A DNA stretch of 64,000 nt from Porphyrobacter sp. (GCA_027531395.1 JAPZRO010000002.1:1-64000); one strand, 5' to 3'; positions 9,073 to 17,889 are shown, counted from the first letter of the stretch. The notes: generated from the letters alone by a model not told the origin. Program-made: numbers and translations.

Positions 9073-9522
9073 TCAGGCGATCAGCTTGCGCGGGCCGGGG
9101 CCTTCGTCAGCCAGCCGATCACCGGGGTTCCAGATCGCGCAGTGTTCAAGGCTGAGGCAGCCGCAGCCGATGCACCCGTCGAGCCGGTCGCGGGTGCGCT
9201 CGAGCTCGGCAATGCGGTTGTCGAGATGGGCGCGGATGGCGGTGCTGATCGCTTCCCAGTCGCGCGCCGTGGGGGTGCGCCCCTGTGGCAGGGTGGCGAG
9301 CTGCGCGCGGATCTCGCCCAGCGAAAGGCCGAGCCGCTGGGCGATGAGGATAAAGGACAGCCGCCTGATATCCGAACGCAGGAAGCGCCGCTGGTTGCCG
9401 CCGCTGCGAACCGGCTCGATCAGGCGCTGCTCCTCGTAAAAGCGGATCGCCGAGACGCTGAGGCCGGTGCGGCGCGCAATCTCGCCGATGGGGATGAGGT
9501 CGGAGGGCTTGAGACGGGTCAT
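9073..9522 (-). CDS. soxR: redox-sensitive transcriptional activator SoxR (MerR family)
   Basis: A 149-residue MerR-family regulator. The winged helix-turn-helix begins at IGEIARRTGLS, a dimerisation helix follows, and Cys117, Cys120, Cys122 and Cys128 form the CxxCxCx5C motif that holds SoxR's [2Fe-2S] cluster. Oxidation by redox-cycling compounds or superoxide switches it to an activator. No soxS is nearby; non-enteric SoxR usually controls its target genes directly. A SoxR box lies in the divergent promoter next to it and points to the glyoxalase-fold gene. Confidence 0.93.
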   Translation of the reverse strand: MTRLKPSDLIPIGEIARRTGLSVSAIRFYEEQRLIEPVRSGGNQRRFLRSDIRRLSFILIAQRLGLSLGEIRAQLATLPQGRTPTARDWEAISTAIRAHLDNRIAELERTRDRLDGCIGCGCLSLEHCAIWNPGDRLADEGPGPRKLIA

Positions 9523-9544
9523 GGCAGGGCGCTCGCGAAATAGC

Positions 9545-9575
9545 TTGACCTCAAGTTAGGTTGAGATTGCACCTT
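9545..9575 (+). promoter_or_regulatory. SoxR-type promoter driving the glyoxalase-fold gene
   Basis: Bases 9549-9566 match the enteric soxS operator (CCTCAAGTTAACTTGAGG) at 15 of 18 positions. The box lies between a -35 hexamer TTGACC (9545-9550) and a weak -10 CACCTT (9570-9575). The spacer is 19 bases, the overlong spacing typical of MerR/SoxR promoters, in which the regulator untwists the DNA. The direction is toward the gene at 9619, and the divergent soxR may be repressed from the same box. Confidence 0.8.
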
Positions 9576-9618
9576 GGGCAAGGCGATTGATTCGCACCCC
9601 CCAGGAAAGGACACCCCC

Positions 9619-9993
9619 ATGCCCACCGGCCATCTCGAACATATCAACATCACCGTCAGCGATATCGAGCGCAGCGCTGCGCTGCTGGAGCGGCTGTGCG
9701 GCTGGCACATCCGCTGGCGCGGCCCCTCGCAGCTGGGCGGGGAGACGATCCATGTCGGCAATGAGTGGGACTATATCGCGGTCTACACCAGGGGCGCGCC
9801 GCAGACCGCGCGCTTCGCCAAGGGCGCCCCGCTCAACCATGTCGGGCTGGTGGTCGATGATTTGGGCGCGGCCGAGGCGGTGGTGAAGGCGGCGGGGCTC
9901 GAGCCTTTCAACCATGCCGATTACGAACCGGGGCGGCGGTTCTACTTCTTCGACTGGGACGGGATCGAGTTCGAAATGGTGAGCTACGCCTAG
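9619..9993 (+). CDS. VOC-superfamily (glyoxalase/bleomycin-resistance fold) protein
   Basis: A 124-residue single VOC domain with two beta-alpha-beta-beta-beta modules. HLEHINITVSDIERS opens the first module and LNHVGLVVDDLGAAE the second; histidines in these strands and Glu near the C-terminal FEMVSY are candidate metal ligands. Substrate is unknown; the family includes lactoylglutathione lyases, dioxygenases and antibiotic-binding proteins. The start has a strong AGGAAAGG. It lies behind a SoxR-box promoter, so it is probably induced by redox-active compounds, which favours detoxification. It overlaps the convergent SRAP gene by 4 bases. Confidence 0.85.
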   Translation: MPTGHLEHINITVSDIERSAALLERLCGWHIRWRGPSQLGGETIHVGNEWDYIAVYTRGAPQTARFAKGAPLNHVGLVVDDLGAAEAVVKAAGLEPFNHADYEPGRRFYFFDWDGIEFEMVSYA

Positions 9994-10619
9994 AGCAGCC
10001 CCGGCTGCCAGCTTGCGCTCTTGCCCCAGGGCTCATCTGTGCGGTCGATGGCGATCGGTCCGTCCCACGGACGGCACAGCGCCAGCGCCGCTGCAGGCGT
10101 GCCGCCTGTCCAGCCTGCGTAGTCGTCAGGCGCGAGCAGCACCGGCATGCGTTCATGCACGTCCGCCGCGTCGGTCCCCGCGCTGTCGGTCATCACCATC
10201 GAATAGCACGCACCCCACTCGTCCGACGGCCGCCACACGCCCGCGGCGGCGAAGATCGGCGTTTCGGGGAGCGAGAGCCACGTGCGGGTCATGCGCCCCT
10301 TGGTCCCCTGCGCCTCGGCCCAGCCGGTGAGCGGGATAAGGCAGCGGCGGTTCTCGAAGGCATGGCGCCAGAAGAACGTCCCGAGCTTGTCGGTGCGCGC
10401 ATTGTTGACTGGCTTGGGCTTCAGCTTCTGGCCCTGCTTTCCGGTCAGCACCAGCGGGAAGCCCCAGGTCATCGCCCTCACCGTGCCCTCGACCACGACG
10501 AGGCCGGAATAGCCGGGATAGACCTCCTCGGCGAAGTTCGCGCCCTGCGAGGCCTCGACCGCATCGAACCACGCGGCGACTTCGCTCGCGTTCTTGGTCA
10601 TGCGGTAGAGGTTGCACAC
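9990..10619 (-). CDS. SOS response-associated peptidase (SRAP/YedK/HMCES family)
   Basis: A 209-residue SRAP protein. After removal of Met1, Cys2 (MCNLYRMT) becomes the N-terminal nucleophile that forms a stable thiazolidine crosslink with abasic sites in single-stranded DNA. The family residues PLTGWAEAQ (catalytic Glu) and MPVLL near the C-terminus (VHERMPVLLAPDDY, with the conserved His) are present. It shields abasic sites at stalled forks. It ends in a convergent 4-base overlap with the VOC gene. I saw no LexA-like box upstream. Confidence 0.92.
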   Translation of the reverse strand: MCNLYRMTKNASEVAAWFDAVEASQGANFAEEVYPGYSGLVVVEGTVRAMTWGFPLVLTGKQGQKLKPKPVNNARTDKLGTFFWRHAFENRRCLIPLTGWAEAQGTKGRMTRTWLSLPETPIFAAAGVWRPSDEWGACYSMVMTDSAGTDAADVHERMPVLLAPDDYAGWTGGTPAAALALCRPWDGPIAIDRTDEPWGKSASWQPGLL

Positions 10620-10623
10620 TGGC

Positions 10624-11532
10624 TTAGGCGCCCGCGTTACCCACCACGTAGCACGCGGCGGCCATCAGCGCGCCGGCCCAGCGGTTCGAGCGGAAGCGGG
10701 CGAGCGGGTTCGCAGGGTCCCCGGCGTCGAGCGTCGCCACCTGCCACGCCAGATGCCCCGCCACCGGCAGCAGCGCGGCGAGCGCGAAGGGATCGGGGCG
10801 GTAGAGCCAGATCCCCAGCCCCCACAGCCCGACCGCGGCGGCATAGAAGCCTGCGATCCCGCCCTGCACCCGCGCGCCCATTGCCAGCGCCGAGGAGCGG
10901 ATGCCGACCATCGCGTCGTCCTCGCGGTCCTGCAGCGCGTAGATCGTGTCGTAGCCGATCACCCAGCAGATGCACCCGGCATAGACCGCCGCGAGCGCGT
11001 CCCAGTTGTCCCAGCGCAGCTCCGTCCAGCCGACCAGCAGCCCCCAGTTGAACACCATCCCGAGCCACGCCTGCGGCCACCAGGTGATGCGCTTCATGAA
11101 GGGATAGGCGGCGACCAGCGCGAGACTGCCAAGCGCGACGAGTTGCGCCTCCCACCGCAGCTGCAGCAGCACGACGAGGCCGACGAGGCACAGCGCGACG
11201 AGCCACACCCAAGCGGTGCGCTTCGACACCCGCCCGCTTGCGACCGGGCGCAGCGCGGTGCGGGCGACCTGCCGGTCGAGATCGGCATCGACGATGTCAT
11301 TATAGACGCAGCCCGCCCCGCGCATCGCGATCGACCCGAGCAGCAGCCAGCCGAGCAGGAGCCATTGCGGCCCCGATCCGGCCAGCCACACGCCGAAGAC
11401 GCAGGGCCAGAACAGCAGCCACCAGCCGATCGGCCGGTCGAACCTTGCCAGCAGCGCAAGATCGCGCGGCAGCTGCGGCAGGCGGGCGACGATCCCGCGA
11501 TGCTCGCTGTCGGGGACGATCTGCTCGCTCAC
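10624..11532 (-). CDS. ubiA: 4-hydroxybenzoate polyprenyltransferase
   Basis: A 302-residue integral membrane prenyltransferase that attaches the polyprenyl tail to 4-hydroxybenzoate in ubiquinone synthesis. The first Asp-rich motif is in CVYNDIVDADLDRQVART (NDxxDxxxD), and the second is in YDTIYALQDREDD. RPIGWWLLFWPC near the N-terminus is typical of bacterial UbiA. About eight or nine membrane helices are visible. Its start overlaps the upstream four-helix membrane protein gene by 4 bases, so the two are co-translated. Confidence 0.93.
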   Translation of the reverse strand: MSEQIVPDSEHRGIVARLPQLPRDLALLARFDRPIGWWLLFWPCVFGVWLAGSGPQWLLLGWLLLGSIAMRGAGCVYNDIVDADLDRQVARTALRPVASGRVSKRTAWVWLVALCLVGLVVLLQLRWEAQLVALGSLALVAAYPFMKRITWWPQAWLGMVFNWGLLVGWTELRWDNWDALAAVYAGCICWVIGYDTIYALQDREDDAMVGIRSSALAMGARVQGGIAGFYAAAVGLWGLGIWLYRPDPFALAALLPVAGHLAWQVATLDAGDPANPLARFRSNRWAGALMAAACYVVGNAGA

Positions 11533-11963
11533 GCCCGCTCCTCCCGCAGCGCCGCGCGCCAGCCGACGAGGGCGCAGGCGAGCATGGTCACGTTCCCGGC
11601 GAAATCGAGCATCCCGATGCTGGTCAGCACCGGCACCTCGTAGTGGAACCAGTAGTTGAAGCCGAAGAACGGCAGCAGCAGCACCGCGAACACCGCAAAG
11701 CCGCGCGCGCTCCAGCGGACCGCCAGCGCCATCAGCCCGAACAGCACCGCCTGCGCGCCGAAGCAGGCCATGGTGAAACGGGCGAGGAAGCTGCTGTCGC
11801 GATAGGGCTCGGTCACCGCGAGGTCGATCACGCTCGCGGGCGCGAACAGCGCCCAGCCGCCCAGAGCCAGAAACACGGCGGCGATGAGGTATTGTGCACC
11901 CAGAGTGAGGCGGCGCGCAGCAAGCCCGGCGGGGGCGCTATCGGTAGGCGTGGGGGCAGTCAC
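11529..11963 (-). CDS. small four-helix membrane protein, function unknown
   Basis: A 144-residue protein with four hydrophobic segments, roughly residues 24-42, 63-83, 88-107 and 117-136. No catalytic motif is visible; FGFNYWFHYEVP between helices 3 and 4 is the most distinctive stretch. Its stop overlaps the start of ubiA, which suggests co-expression with quinone biosynthesis. I do not recognise a family with confidence. Confidence 0.7.
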   Translation of the reverse strand: MTAPTPTDSAPAGLAARRLTLGAQYLIAAVFLALGGWALFAPASVIDLAVTEPYRDSSFLARFTMACFGAQAVLFGLMALAVRWSARGFAVFAVLLLPFFGFNYWFHYEVPVLTSIGMLDFAGNVTMLACALVGWRAALREERA

Positions 11964-11986
11964 CCGCCCCCACTAGCCGATCGCAA

Positions 11987-12397
11987 TCAGAAATTCACCA
12001 CCGATACGCTGAGCTGATAGGGATAGGCCTTGCCCGAGGTCTCGGCGGCACCCATCAGGTAGACGCGGATGGTGTAGTCACCCTTGACCGTCTTGATCCC
12101 GGTCGCGTCGCGTCCTTCGACCGAGCTGTTGTAGACGGCCTCGCCGGTGCTGCCCGGCGGCAGGATGTTGAAATTCACCGAATTGCTTCCGGTCATCGAC
12201 ACACCCAGCGTCTGGCCGTTGCCCACGCCCAGCTTGTAATCGCGATAGGCCCTGCCCTTGATCGTGCCCTTGACCGAGGCGTTGTCATTGCCCTTGGCAA
12301 AGGTGATCCGCGACACGCTCTGCGCCACGAGCGGCGTGGCGATCACGCCGCCGGCGAGCGCGAGACAGGCGAGCGGCATCAGGAACTTGTTCTTCAT
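11987..12397 (-). CDS. exported beta-sandwich protein resembling pre-peptidase C-terminal (PPC) domains
   Basis: A 136-residue protein with a signal peptide (MKNKFLMPLACLALAGG, likely cleavage after VAQ). The mature part has the strand pattern of small PPC-like domains: an N-terminal ITFAKG strand, GxIKGxAYRDYKL, GQTLGVSM, a central FNILPPGS turn, and a final GDYTIRVYLM followed by YPYQLSVSV. Such proteins are periplasmic or secreted and often misnamed in databases; function is unknown. ATG 12397 has a clear GAGGGGAAA RBS, so an alternative start at 12421 is unlikely. Confidence 0.7.
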   Translation of the reverse strand: MKNKFLMPLACLALAGGVIATPLVAQSVSRITFAKGNDNASVKGTIKGRAYRDYKLGVGNGQTLGVSMTGSNSVNFNILPPGSTGEAVYNSSVEGRDATGIKTVKGDYTIRVYLMGAAETSGKAYPYQLSVSVVNF

Positions 12398-12488
12398 CGA
12401 TTTCCCCTCCCAAAGCGGCAACTCCGAGCCGCCGCCGCGCGACTATAGACGTGCCCTTTCCGGCGACCTACAGCTTTGATCTGAAACA

Positions 12489-13259
12489 ATGACCGAGACT
12501 CCGCTCCCCCGCACGCCCGCCTGGCCGCCCAAGAGCGCCCCGCGCCTGTTTGTCGGCGAGGGGCTGGCGCAGGGCCGCACCGTGACACTCGATGGCCCGC
12601 AGGCCCATTACCTCGGCAAGGTGATGCGGATGCGCGCGGGCGACATCGTGATCCTGTGCGACGACGTGACGGGCGAATGGGCCGCGCGGGTCATCGATGC
12701 GGGCAAGCGCGAAGTGGTGCTGGAGGTGGCAGAGCGGCTCCGCGCGCGCGAAGCCGTGCCCGATCTGTGGCTGTGCCCCGCCCTGCTCAAGAAGGACCGC
12801 TTCGATCTGGTGCTGGAGAAGGCGACCGAACTCGGCGTGGCCCGCATCGCCCCCGTCATCACCCGCCGCTGCGTGGCCGACAAGCTCAACCCCGAACGCG
12901 CCCGCGCGATCACGATCGAAGCCGCCGAGCAATGCGCCCGCACCGCGCTCCCCGAACTGGCCGAACCGGTGAAGCTCGACGCTCTGCTCGGCGGCTGGCC
13001 GGAAGGCCGCGCGCTGTTCTTCGCGGACGAGAACGCCAAAGAACAGGGGGGCGAACCGGCGGCGGCCGCCTTCGCGGCCCATTCCGGCCCCGCCGCGATC
13101 CTCACCGGCCCCGAAGGCGGCTTCGACGATGCCGAGCGGGCCGCGATCCGCGCCCATCCGCAGGCACGCCCGGTCAGCCTCGGCCCGCGTATCCTGCGGG
13201 GCGAGACCGCCGCGATCGCCGCGCTCTCGGTGTGGATGGCGAGCGCCGGAGACTGGTAG
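12489..13259 (+). CDS. rsmE: 16S rRNA (uracil1498-N3)-methyltransferase
   Basis: A 256-residue SPOUT-class methyltransferase that methylates U1498 of 16S rRNA with S-adenosylmethionine. An N-terminal PUA-like domain (HYLGKVMRMRAGD) precedes the SPOUT domain. The knotted SAM site is marked by LTGPEGGF near residue 205 and SLGPRILRGETA near the C-terminus. Length fits the family. Transcription diverges from the PPC-like gene. Confidence 0.93.
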   Translation: MTETPLPRTPAWPPKSAPRLFVGEGLAQGRTVTLDGPQAHYLGKVMRMRAGDIVILCDDVTGEWAARVIDAGKREVVLEVAERLRAREAVPDLWLCPALLKKDRFDLVLEKATELGVARIAPVITRRCVADKLNPERARAITIEAAEQCARTALPELAEPVKLDALLGGWPEGRALFFADENAKEQGGEPAAAAFAAHSGPAAILTGPEGGFDDAERAAIRAHPQARPVSLGPRILRGETAAIAALSVWMASAGDW

Positions 13260-13347
13260 TCCGGCTTCGCCCCGGCAAACGCGTTTTGCGCTTCCCACCG
13301 GCAAATCGGTTTTCTATGGCAACCGGCCAGAGAAGGGCCCCCTTGCG

Positions 13348-14718
13348 ATGAGTACACGCGAAGCATCCAGCGCCGACGATCCGGTGATCGAAAGCTTCGA
13401 TCAGCTGACCCTGCCGATGATCAAGGGCGAGAAGCCCCCGGCAGACTGGCGCATCGGCACCGAGCACGAAAAGCTGGTCTACAAGCGCGACGATTTCCGT
13501 GCGCCCTCCTATGACGAGCCTTGCGGCATCCGCGACCTGCTCAAGGGCCTCGAACAATTCGGCTGGACCCCGGTCGAGGAAGGCGGAAACGTCATCGCGC
13601 TCAAGGGCGCGGACGGGGCGGTGAGCCTCGAACCGGCAGGACAGCTGGAACTGTCGGGCGCGCCGCTTGAAAACCTGCACCAGACCTGCGCCGAAACCGG
13701 ACGCCACCTCGCGCAGGTGAAGGAAGTCGGCGAGAAATGCGGGGTCAGCTATCTCGGCCTCGGGATGTGGCCCGACAAGACCCGTGCAGAGCTGCCGATC
13801 ATGCCCAAGGGCCGCTACGACATCATGTTGCGGCACATGCCGCGCGTGGGCACCATGGGCCTCGACATGATGCTGCGCACCTGCACCATCCAGGTGAACC
13901 TCGACTACCAGTCCGAGGCGGACATGGTGCAGAAGTTCCGCACCAGTCTGGCGCTCCAGCCGCTGGCGACCGCGCTGTTCGCCAATTCGCCCTTCACCGA
14001 AGGCAAGCCCAACGGATTTCTCTCCTACCGCTCGCACATCTGGTCGGACACCGACCCGGCGCGCACGGGGATGCTGCCTTTCGTGTTCGAGGACGGTTTC
14101 GGCTACGAACGCTGGGCCGAATACATGCTCGACGTGCCGATGTATTTCGTCTTCCGCGATGGGAAGTATATCGACGCGGCCGGCCTCAGCTTCCGCGACT
14201 TCCTCGATGGCAAGCTGTCGGTGCTCCCCGGCGAGCGCCCGACGCAGAGCGACTGGTGGGATCATCTCTCGACCGCCTTCCCCGAAGTGCGCCTCAAGAG
14301 CTTCCTCGAAATGCGCGGTGCCGATGGCGGCCCGTGGAGCCGCATCTGTGCCCTGCCCGCCTTCTGGGTCGGCCTGCTCTACGATCAGGGCGCACTCGAT
14401 GCGGCGTGGGATCTGGTCAAAGGCTGGTCGATGGAAGAGCGCGAGCGGCTGCGCAACGAAGTCCCGCGCCTCGCGCTCGCCACGAAGTCACCGAGTGGCG
14501 GCACCTTGCAGGACCTCGGGCGCGAAGTGCTGAAGATCGCCCACGCCGGCCTGCAGGCACGCGCGCGGCTCAATGCAGCGGGCGACAACGAGACCGGCTA
14601 TCTCGACACGCTCGACGAGATCGTCGCCAGCGGCAAGGTGCCGGCCCAGCGCCTGCTCGATGCCTATAATGGCGAGTGGAACGGCGACATCACCCGGGTC
14701 TATGAACAATCCTTCTGA
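13348..14718 (+). CDS. gshA: glutamate-cysteine ligase (plant/alphaproteobacterial type)
   Basis: A 456-residue enzyme that joins glutamate to the cysteine amino group using ATP, the first step in glutathione synthesis. It belongs to the GCS2-like family of alphaproteobacteria and plants: DWRIGTEHEKLVYKR near the N-terminus carries the metal-binding glutamates, and LEPAGQLELSGAP and the GMLPFVFEDGFGYERWAEY region are family hallmarks. ATG 13348 matches family N-termini; the longer upstream reading overlaps rsmE and is unlikely. Confidence 0.9.
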   Translation: MSTREASSADDPVIESFDQLTLPMIKGEKPPADWRIGTEHEKLVYKRDDFRAPSYDEPCGIRDLLKGLEQFGWTPVEEGGNVIALKGADGAVSLEPAGQLELSGAPLENLHQTCAETGRHLAQVKEVGEKCGVSYLGLGMWPDKTRAELPIMPKGRYDIMLRHMPRVGTMGLDMMLRTCTIQVNLDYQSEADMVQKFRTSLALQPLATALFANSPFTEGKPNGFLSYRSHIWSDTDPARTGMLPFVFEDGFGYERWAEYMLDVPMYFVFRDGKYIDAAGLSFRDFLDGKLSVLPGERPTQSDWWDHLSTAFPEVRLKSFLEMRGADGGPWSRICALPAFWVGLLYDQGALDAAWDLVKGWSMEERERLRNEVPRLALATKSPSGGTLQDLGREVLKIAHAGLQARARLNAAGDNETGYLDTLDEIVASGKVPAQRLLDAYNGEWNGDITRVYEQSF

Positions 14719-14732
14719 GGGAGGATTTTGAC

Positions 14733-15035
14733 ATGCTGATCGTTCTGGCCAAGGCCAAGGTTTCTGCTGCGTCGATGGACGCGGCGCGGGGTGCGATTGC
14801 CGACATGGTGGCCGCGTCGAATGCGGAAGAAGGCTGCATCGCCTATGCTTTCACGCAGGACGTGCTCGATCCCACGGTGCTGCACATCGTCGAAAAGTGG
14901 CAGGACGAAGCCGCGCTCCTCGCGCATTTCGCCACGCCGCATATGGCCGCGTTCCAGGCCGCGCTGGCGGGGCTCGATTTCCAGGTGGTCGAGGCGCTAA
15001 AGTATCACGCCGACGACGGCGCGCCGGTGATGTGA
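14733..15035 (+). CDS. antibiotic biosynthesis monooxygenase (ABM) family protein
   Basis: A 100-residue dimeric alpha-beta barrel of the ABM/YgiN type. It opens with a strand (MLIVLAKAKV), then a helix containing MVAASNAEEGC, then HIVEKWQDEAALLAHFATPH, which is the most conserved family segment. Members act as quinol or substrate monooxygenases, or have no known activity. A GAGGGAGG-like RBS precedes the ATG. It follows gshA by 14 bases and may be co-transcribed. Confidence 0.85.
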   Translation: MLIVLAKAKVSAASMDAARGAIADMVAASNAEEGCIAYAFTQDVLDPTVLHIVEKWQDEAALLAHFATPHMAAFQAALAGLDFQVVEALKYHADDGAPVM

Positions 15036-15038
15036 TCC

Positions 15039-16454
15039 CTACTCGGCGGGATAGGCGTGGGGGCTATCGCCCTGCGCCGCTCCGCTGCCGGTGATCATCC
15101 GCTTGAGCCTTGCGAGCGGCGCGGTGATGAGGCCGTGCTGCTCCATCCATGCGTGATATTCGGCGTATTTCGGATCCTCGGCGAGCAGGTGCGCTTCCTC
15201 GGTGCGCGCACGCCAGTAGTAGATGCCGTTGACGACCAGCAGAAAGAAGGTGTTGCGCACCGCGTCGGCCGGCGTGCCACTGGTGACGAGGAACGGCAGC
15301 ACGCTGACCCACCAGAACAGGTTCTTCGACAGATAGGCCGGGTGGCGGGTGAGGCGATAGGGCCCGTGGGTCAGCACGCCGCGATAGGTGAGGTTGGAAA
15401 AGCGGATGCCGAACACCACCGTCGCCCAGGCGTAGATGCCGGTGAGCAGCACCAGCAGCGCGCCCCAGGCCCACAGCAGCGCCGGCGATCCGGCGAACCA
15501 GTGCGACCAGCCGGGGGTGCCGAACTCGTAGCCGAGCACGAGATTTTCCGGCCCGATCAGCCCCCACACGAAGGGCGGATAGCACAGCAGGGCCGCGAGC
15601 CAGCCGGCGAGGAAGGGATTGCCCGAACGGATGTGCGAATCGAGCGGGCGCAGCGTGAGCAGATAGCCCACGGTACCGATCTGCACGTCGATCACGAACA
15701 GCAGCGTCACCAGCATCATCGCGAAATCGACCGGATTGGCGATGAGCCGCGCCGGGTCCGCCTCGACCACCTGCGCGAAGCCCGGCGGCAGAATCGAGAT
15801 CATGAAGGCGCCGAAGAAGCCCTTGATCGTCCACGCTCGCCAATGCTTGGCGATCTGGCCCATGTCCCAGCCCTCGCGCCCGATCACGCCGAGGCCGAGC
15901 ACAAAGGCGCCGAAATGCCAGCTGCCGTCACGCGGGTTCACCATGTTGCGATCGAGCCAGATGACATAGGGAATCGACAGCGCCACCAGCGGCGCGGCGG
16001 CGAAGGTCAGCACCTCCATCGCGAACAGGTAGGAGCCGGTCCAGTACCACCGCGCAAGGCCGTAGAAGGCGGCGAGGATCGCCCAGGTCGCCCACAGGCC
16101 CGAGAGCTTGACCACCGAGATCGGCAGGGTTTCGTCAAGCGAGCGCTTTAGGCTCCAGTCGATGCCCGTAGAGGGGCGGCGGTGGACCTTGTCGACCAGC
16201 ACCGACCACAGCGCCATCGGCAAGGCGGTGAACAGCATGGCGGCGAGCGCGGCATAGGGGCCGGACAGCACGCCGCGTTCGGGAGAAAGCGGGCCACCGA
16301 GCCCGAGCGCGGCGGCAATCTCGGGGTAGGAGCGGCAGAAGGCGATCCACGCGAACAGCCCCGCCAGCCCGGCAAAGCCAACGCCCGCCGAAACGTCGCT
16401 CTGCGGCGGGGCGGGTCTTGCGGCGGAAACGGGCGAGGTGGCGGCGCTCATCAC
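15039..16454 (-). CDS. polytopic membrane protein with C-terminal isoprenylcysteine/phospholipid methyltransferase-like domain
   Basis: A 471-residue membrane protein with about nine or ten hydrophobic segments. The C-terminal third carries the ICMT/PEMT-type SAM-binding signature GPYRLTRHPAYLSKN near residue 365, followed by the conserved EExHLLAEDPKYAEYH segment. The first 300 residues are an additional polytopic domain of unknown role. Likely an inner-membrane methyltransferase; the substrate is unknown. It starts at ATG 16454 or 16451. Confidence 0.75.
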   Translation of the reverse strand: MMSAATSPVSAARPAPPQSDVSAGVGFAGLAGLFAWIAFCRSYPEIAAALGLGGPLSPERGVLSGPYAALAAMLFTALPMALWSVLVDKVHRRPSTGIDWSLKRSLDETLPISVVKLSGLWATWAILAAFYGLARWYWTGSYLFAMEVLTFAAAPLVALSIPYVIWLDRNMVNPRDGSWHFGAFVLGLGVIGREGWDMGQIAKHWRAWTIKGFFGAFMISILPPGFAQVVEADPARLIANPVDFAMMLVTLLFVIDVQIGTVGYLLTLRPLDSHIRSGNPFLAGWLAALLCYPPFVWGLIGPENLVLGYEFGTPGWSHWFAGSPALLWAWGALLVLLTGIYAWATVVFGIRFSNLTYRGVLTHGPYRLTRHPAYLSKNLFWWVSVLPFLVTSGTPADAVRNTFFLLVVNGIYYWRARTEEAHLLAEDPKYAEYHAWMEQHGLITAPLARLKRMITGSGAAQGDSPHAYPAE

Positions 16455-16517
16455 GCCTGCCGCCTTAGCGCAAAAGGGTTAACGCCCTGCTCAGCGCCCG
16501 AGCGTCAAACCGGCGCC

Positions 16518-17864
16518 TCAGCGCCAGGCGTGAACCGTCCCGCTGTCGTCGAGGATGTAGAGATAGCCGTCGGCCACCACCGGCGCGAGGCTGACCGGCT
16601 GACCGAGATCGGCAAACAGCGAAGCCGAACCCTCGCCCGCGCTGATCTTCCACACTTCCCCGCGCGAGCTGGCAGCCCACAGCTGGCCGCCGGCCAGCAC
16701 CGGGCCGGTCCAGAAGATCGGGCCCTTCTTGTCTTCCTCGTCGCGGTAACGCTGGAGCTGGGTGATCCAGCGCACCCGTCCGCTCGACCGGGCGATGGCG
16801 AGCAGTCGCGCATCATCGGTGAGGGTGAAGATCCACTCGCCCGCGATTGCCGGGGTCGAGATGCCGGCGAGGTTCAGTTCCCAGATGCGCTGGCCGGTGA
16901 GCAGTTCGTAGGCGGCCATGCGCCCACCCTGCCCGAGCGCATAGACGCGGCCCGAATCGATGATCGGATCGGCGTCGATATCGGTGATCGAGCCGACCGT
17001 GGTCGAGATATTGGTGCGCGCCAGCGCGTCCGACCACAGCGTGCGGCCGTTCTCGTAGCGATAGGCGGACAGTTCGCCGCTCGAATAGCCCGCGATGACC
17101 GTGCCCTGCCCGGCGGCAGGCGCGGCGACGCCGAACACGCCCGACTGAGTGGTCGAGCCACTTTCATCCCATACCAGCGAGCCATCGGCGATGTTGAGCG
17201 CGATGATCTGGTTGTCCTGCGTCATCACGAACAGCTGGCCGAAGGCGATGGTCGGCGAACCGCGCAGCGGGCCGGCCGGGGTCACCTTCCACAGCACTTC
17301 GCCGGTTTCGGCATTGAGCGCCTTGACCTCGCCCACCCCGTTGGTGGCGTAGAGCTTGCCCGCTTCATAGCTGACCCCGCCGCCGAAAGCGGACGGCGCC
17401 TGGTCCTTGGTCATGTCCTCGTCGCGGCGGGTCCACAGCCGCGCGCCGGTGTTCTTGTCGAAGGCGTGGATCGTGCCGTCGGTGCCTTCGACGAACAGCT
17501 TGCCTGCGCCCACCACCGGGGATGCGGCCAGACGCTCGCGGTCGCTCGAACCGGCGATCTGCGCGCTCCACACCTTGGTCGGGTTTTCGGCCAGCGCGAG
17601 GTGGCCATAGGACTTGCTCGCCGAGCCACCGGCCTGCGACCATTCGGCGTTGGGCCGCGCAGGCGGGAGAACTACCGAGATCGCGGCAAGCGCCGGATCG
17701 ACCTCGGCCCCGCTTTCGATGCGCGAAAGGATCGGCATCCGGTTGCCCACAGTCGGCGTGGTCTTGTCATCGCCGCCACCGAACAGGCCGCCCTTGCAGC
17801 CGGTCAGCCCGGCCGCCATGATCCCCGCCAGCAAGGCAGCGCGCGCGATTTTCGTGTGTCTCAT
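16518..17864 (-). CDS. bamB: outer-membrane protein assembly factor BamB (PQQ-repeat lipoprotein)
   Basis: A 448-residue lipoprotein. The signal peptide ends in the lipobox LTGC near residue 23, and the mature protein is a beta-propeller built of PQQ-like repeats (GxLWxxxAG-type turns such as ARLWTRRDE, GEVLWKVTP, GSLVWDESG). BamB helps the BamA complex insert outer-membrane proteins. It sits directly downstream of the YfgM-like gene, a conserved pairing, but der, which commonly follows bamB, is absent here. I chose ATG 17864. Confidence 0.9.
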   Translation of the reverse strand: MRHTKIARAALLAGIMAAGLTGCKGGLFGGGDDKTTPTVGNRMPILSRIESGAEVDPALAAISVVLPPARPNAEWSQAGGSASKSYGHLALAENPTKVWSAQIAGSSDRERLAASPVVGAGKLFVEGTDGTIHAFDKNTGARLWTRRDEDMTKDQAPSAFGGGVSYEAGKLYATNGVGEVKALNAETGEVLWKVTPAGPLRGSPTIAFGQLFVMTQDNQIIALNIADGSLVWDESGSTTQSGVFGVAAPAAGQGTVIAGYSSGELSAYRYENGRTLWSDALARTNISTTVGSITDIDADPIIDSGRVYALGQGGRMAAYELLTGQRIWELNLAGISTPAIAGEWIFTLTDDARLLAIARSSGRVRWITQLQRYRDEEDKKGPIFWTGPVLAGGQLWAASSRGEVWKISAGEGSASLFADLGQPVSLAPVVADGYLYILDDSGTVHAWR

Positions 17865-17889
17865 ACCCGTCCGTTTCAAGCTCTCATCC

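Noticed and set aside
12476..12489. FNR-like site TTGAT-CTGA-AACAA before rsmE
   Set aside because: It has a mismatch in the core and overlaps the start codon of a housekeeping gene, so control by Fnr is unlikely.
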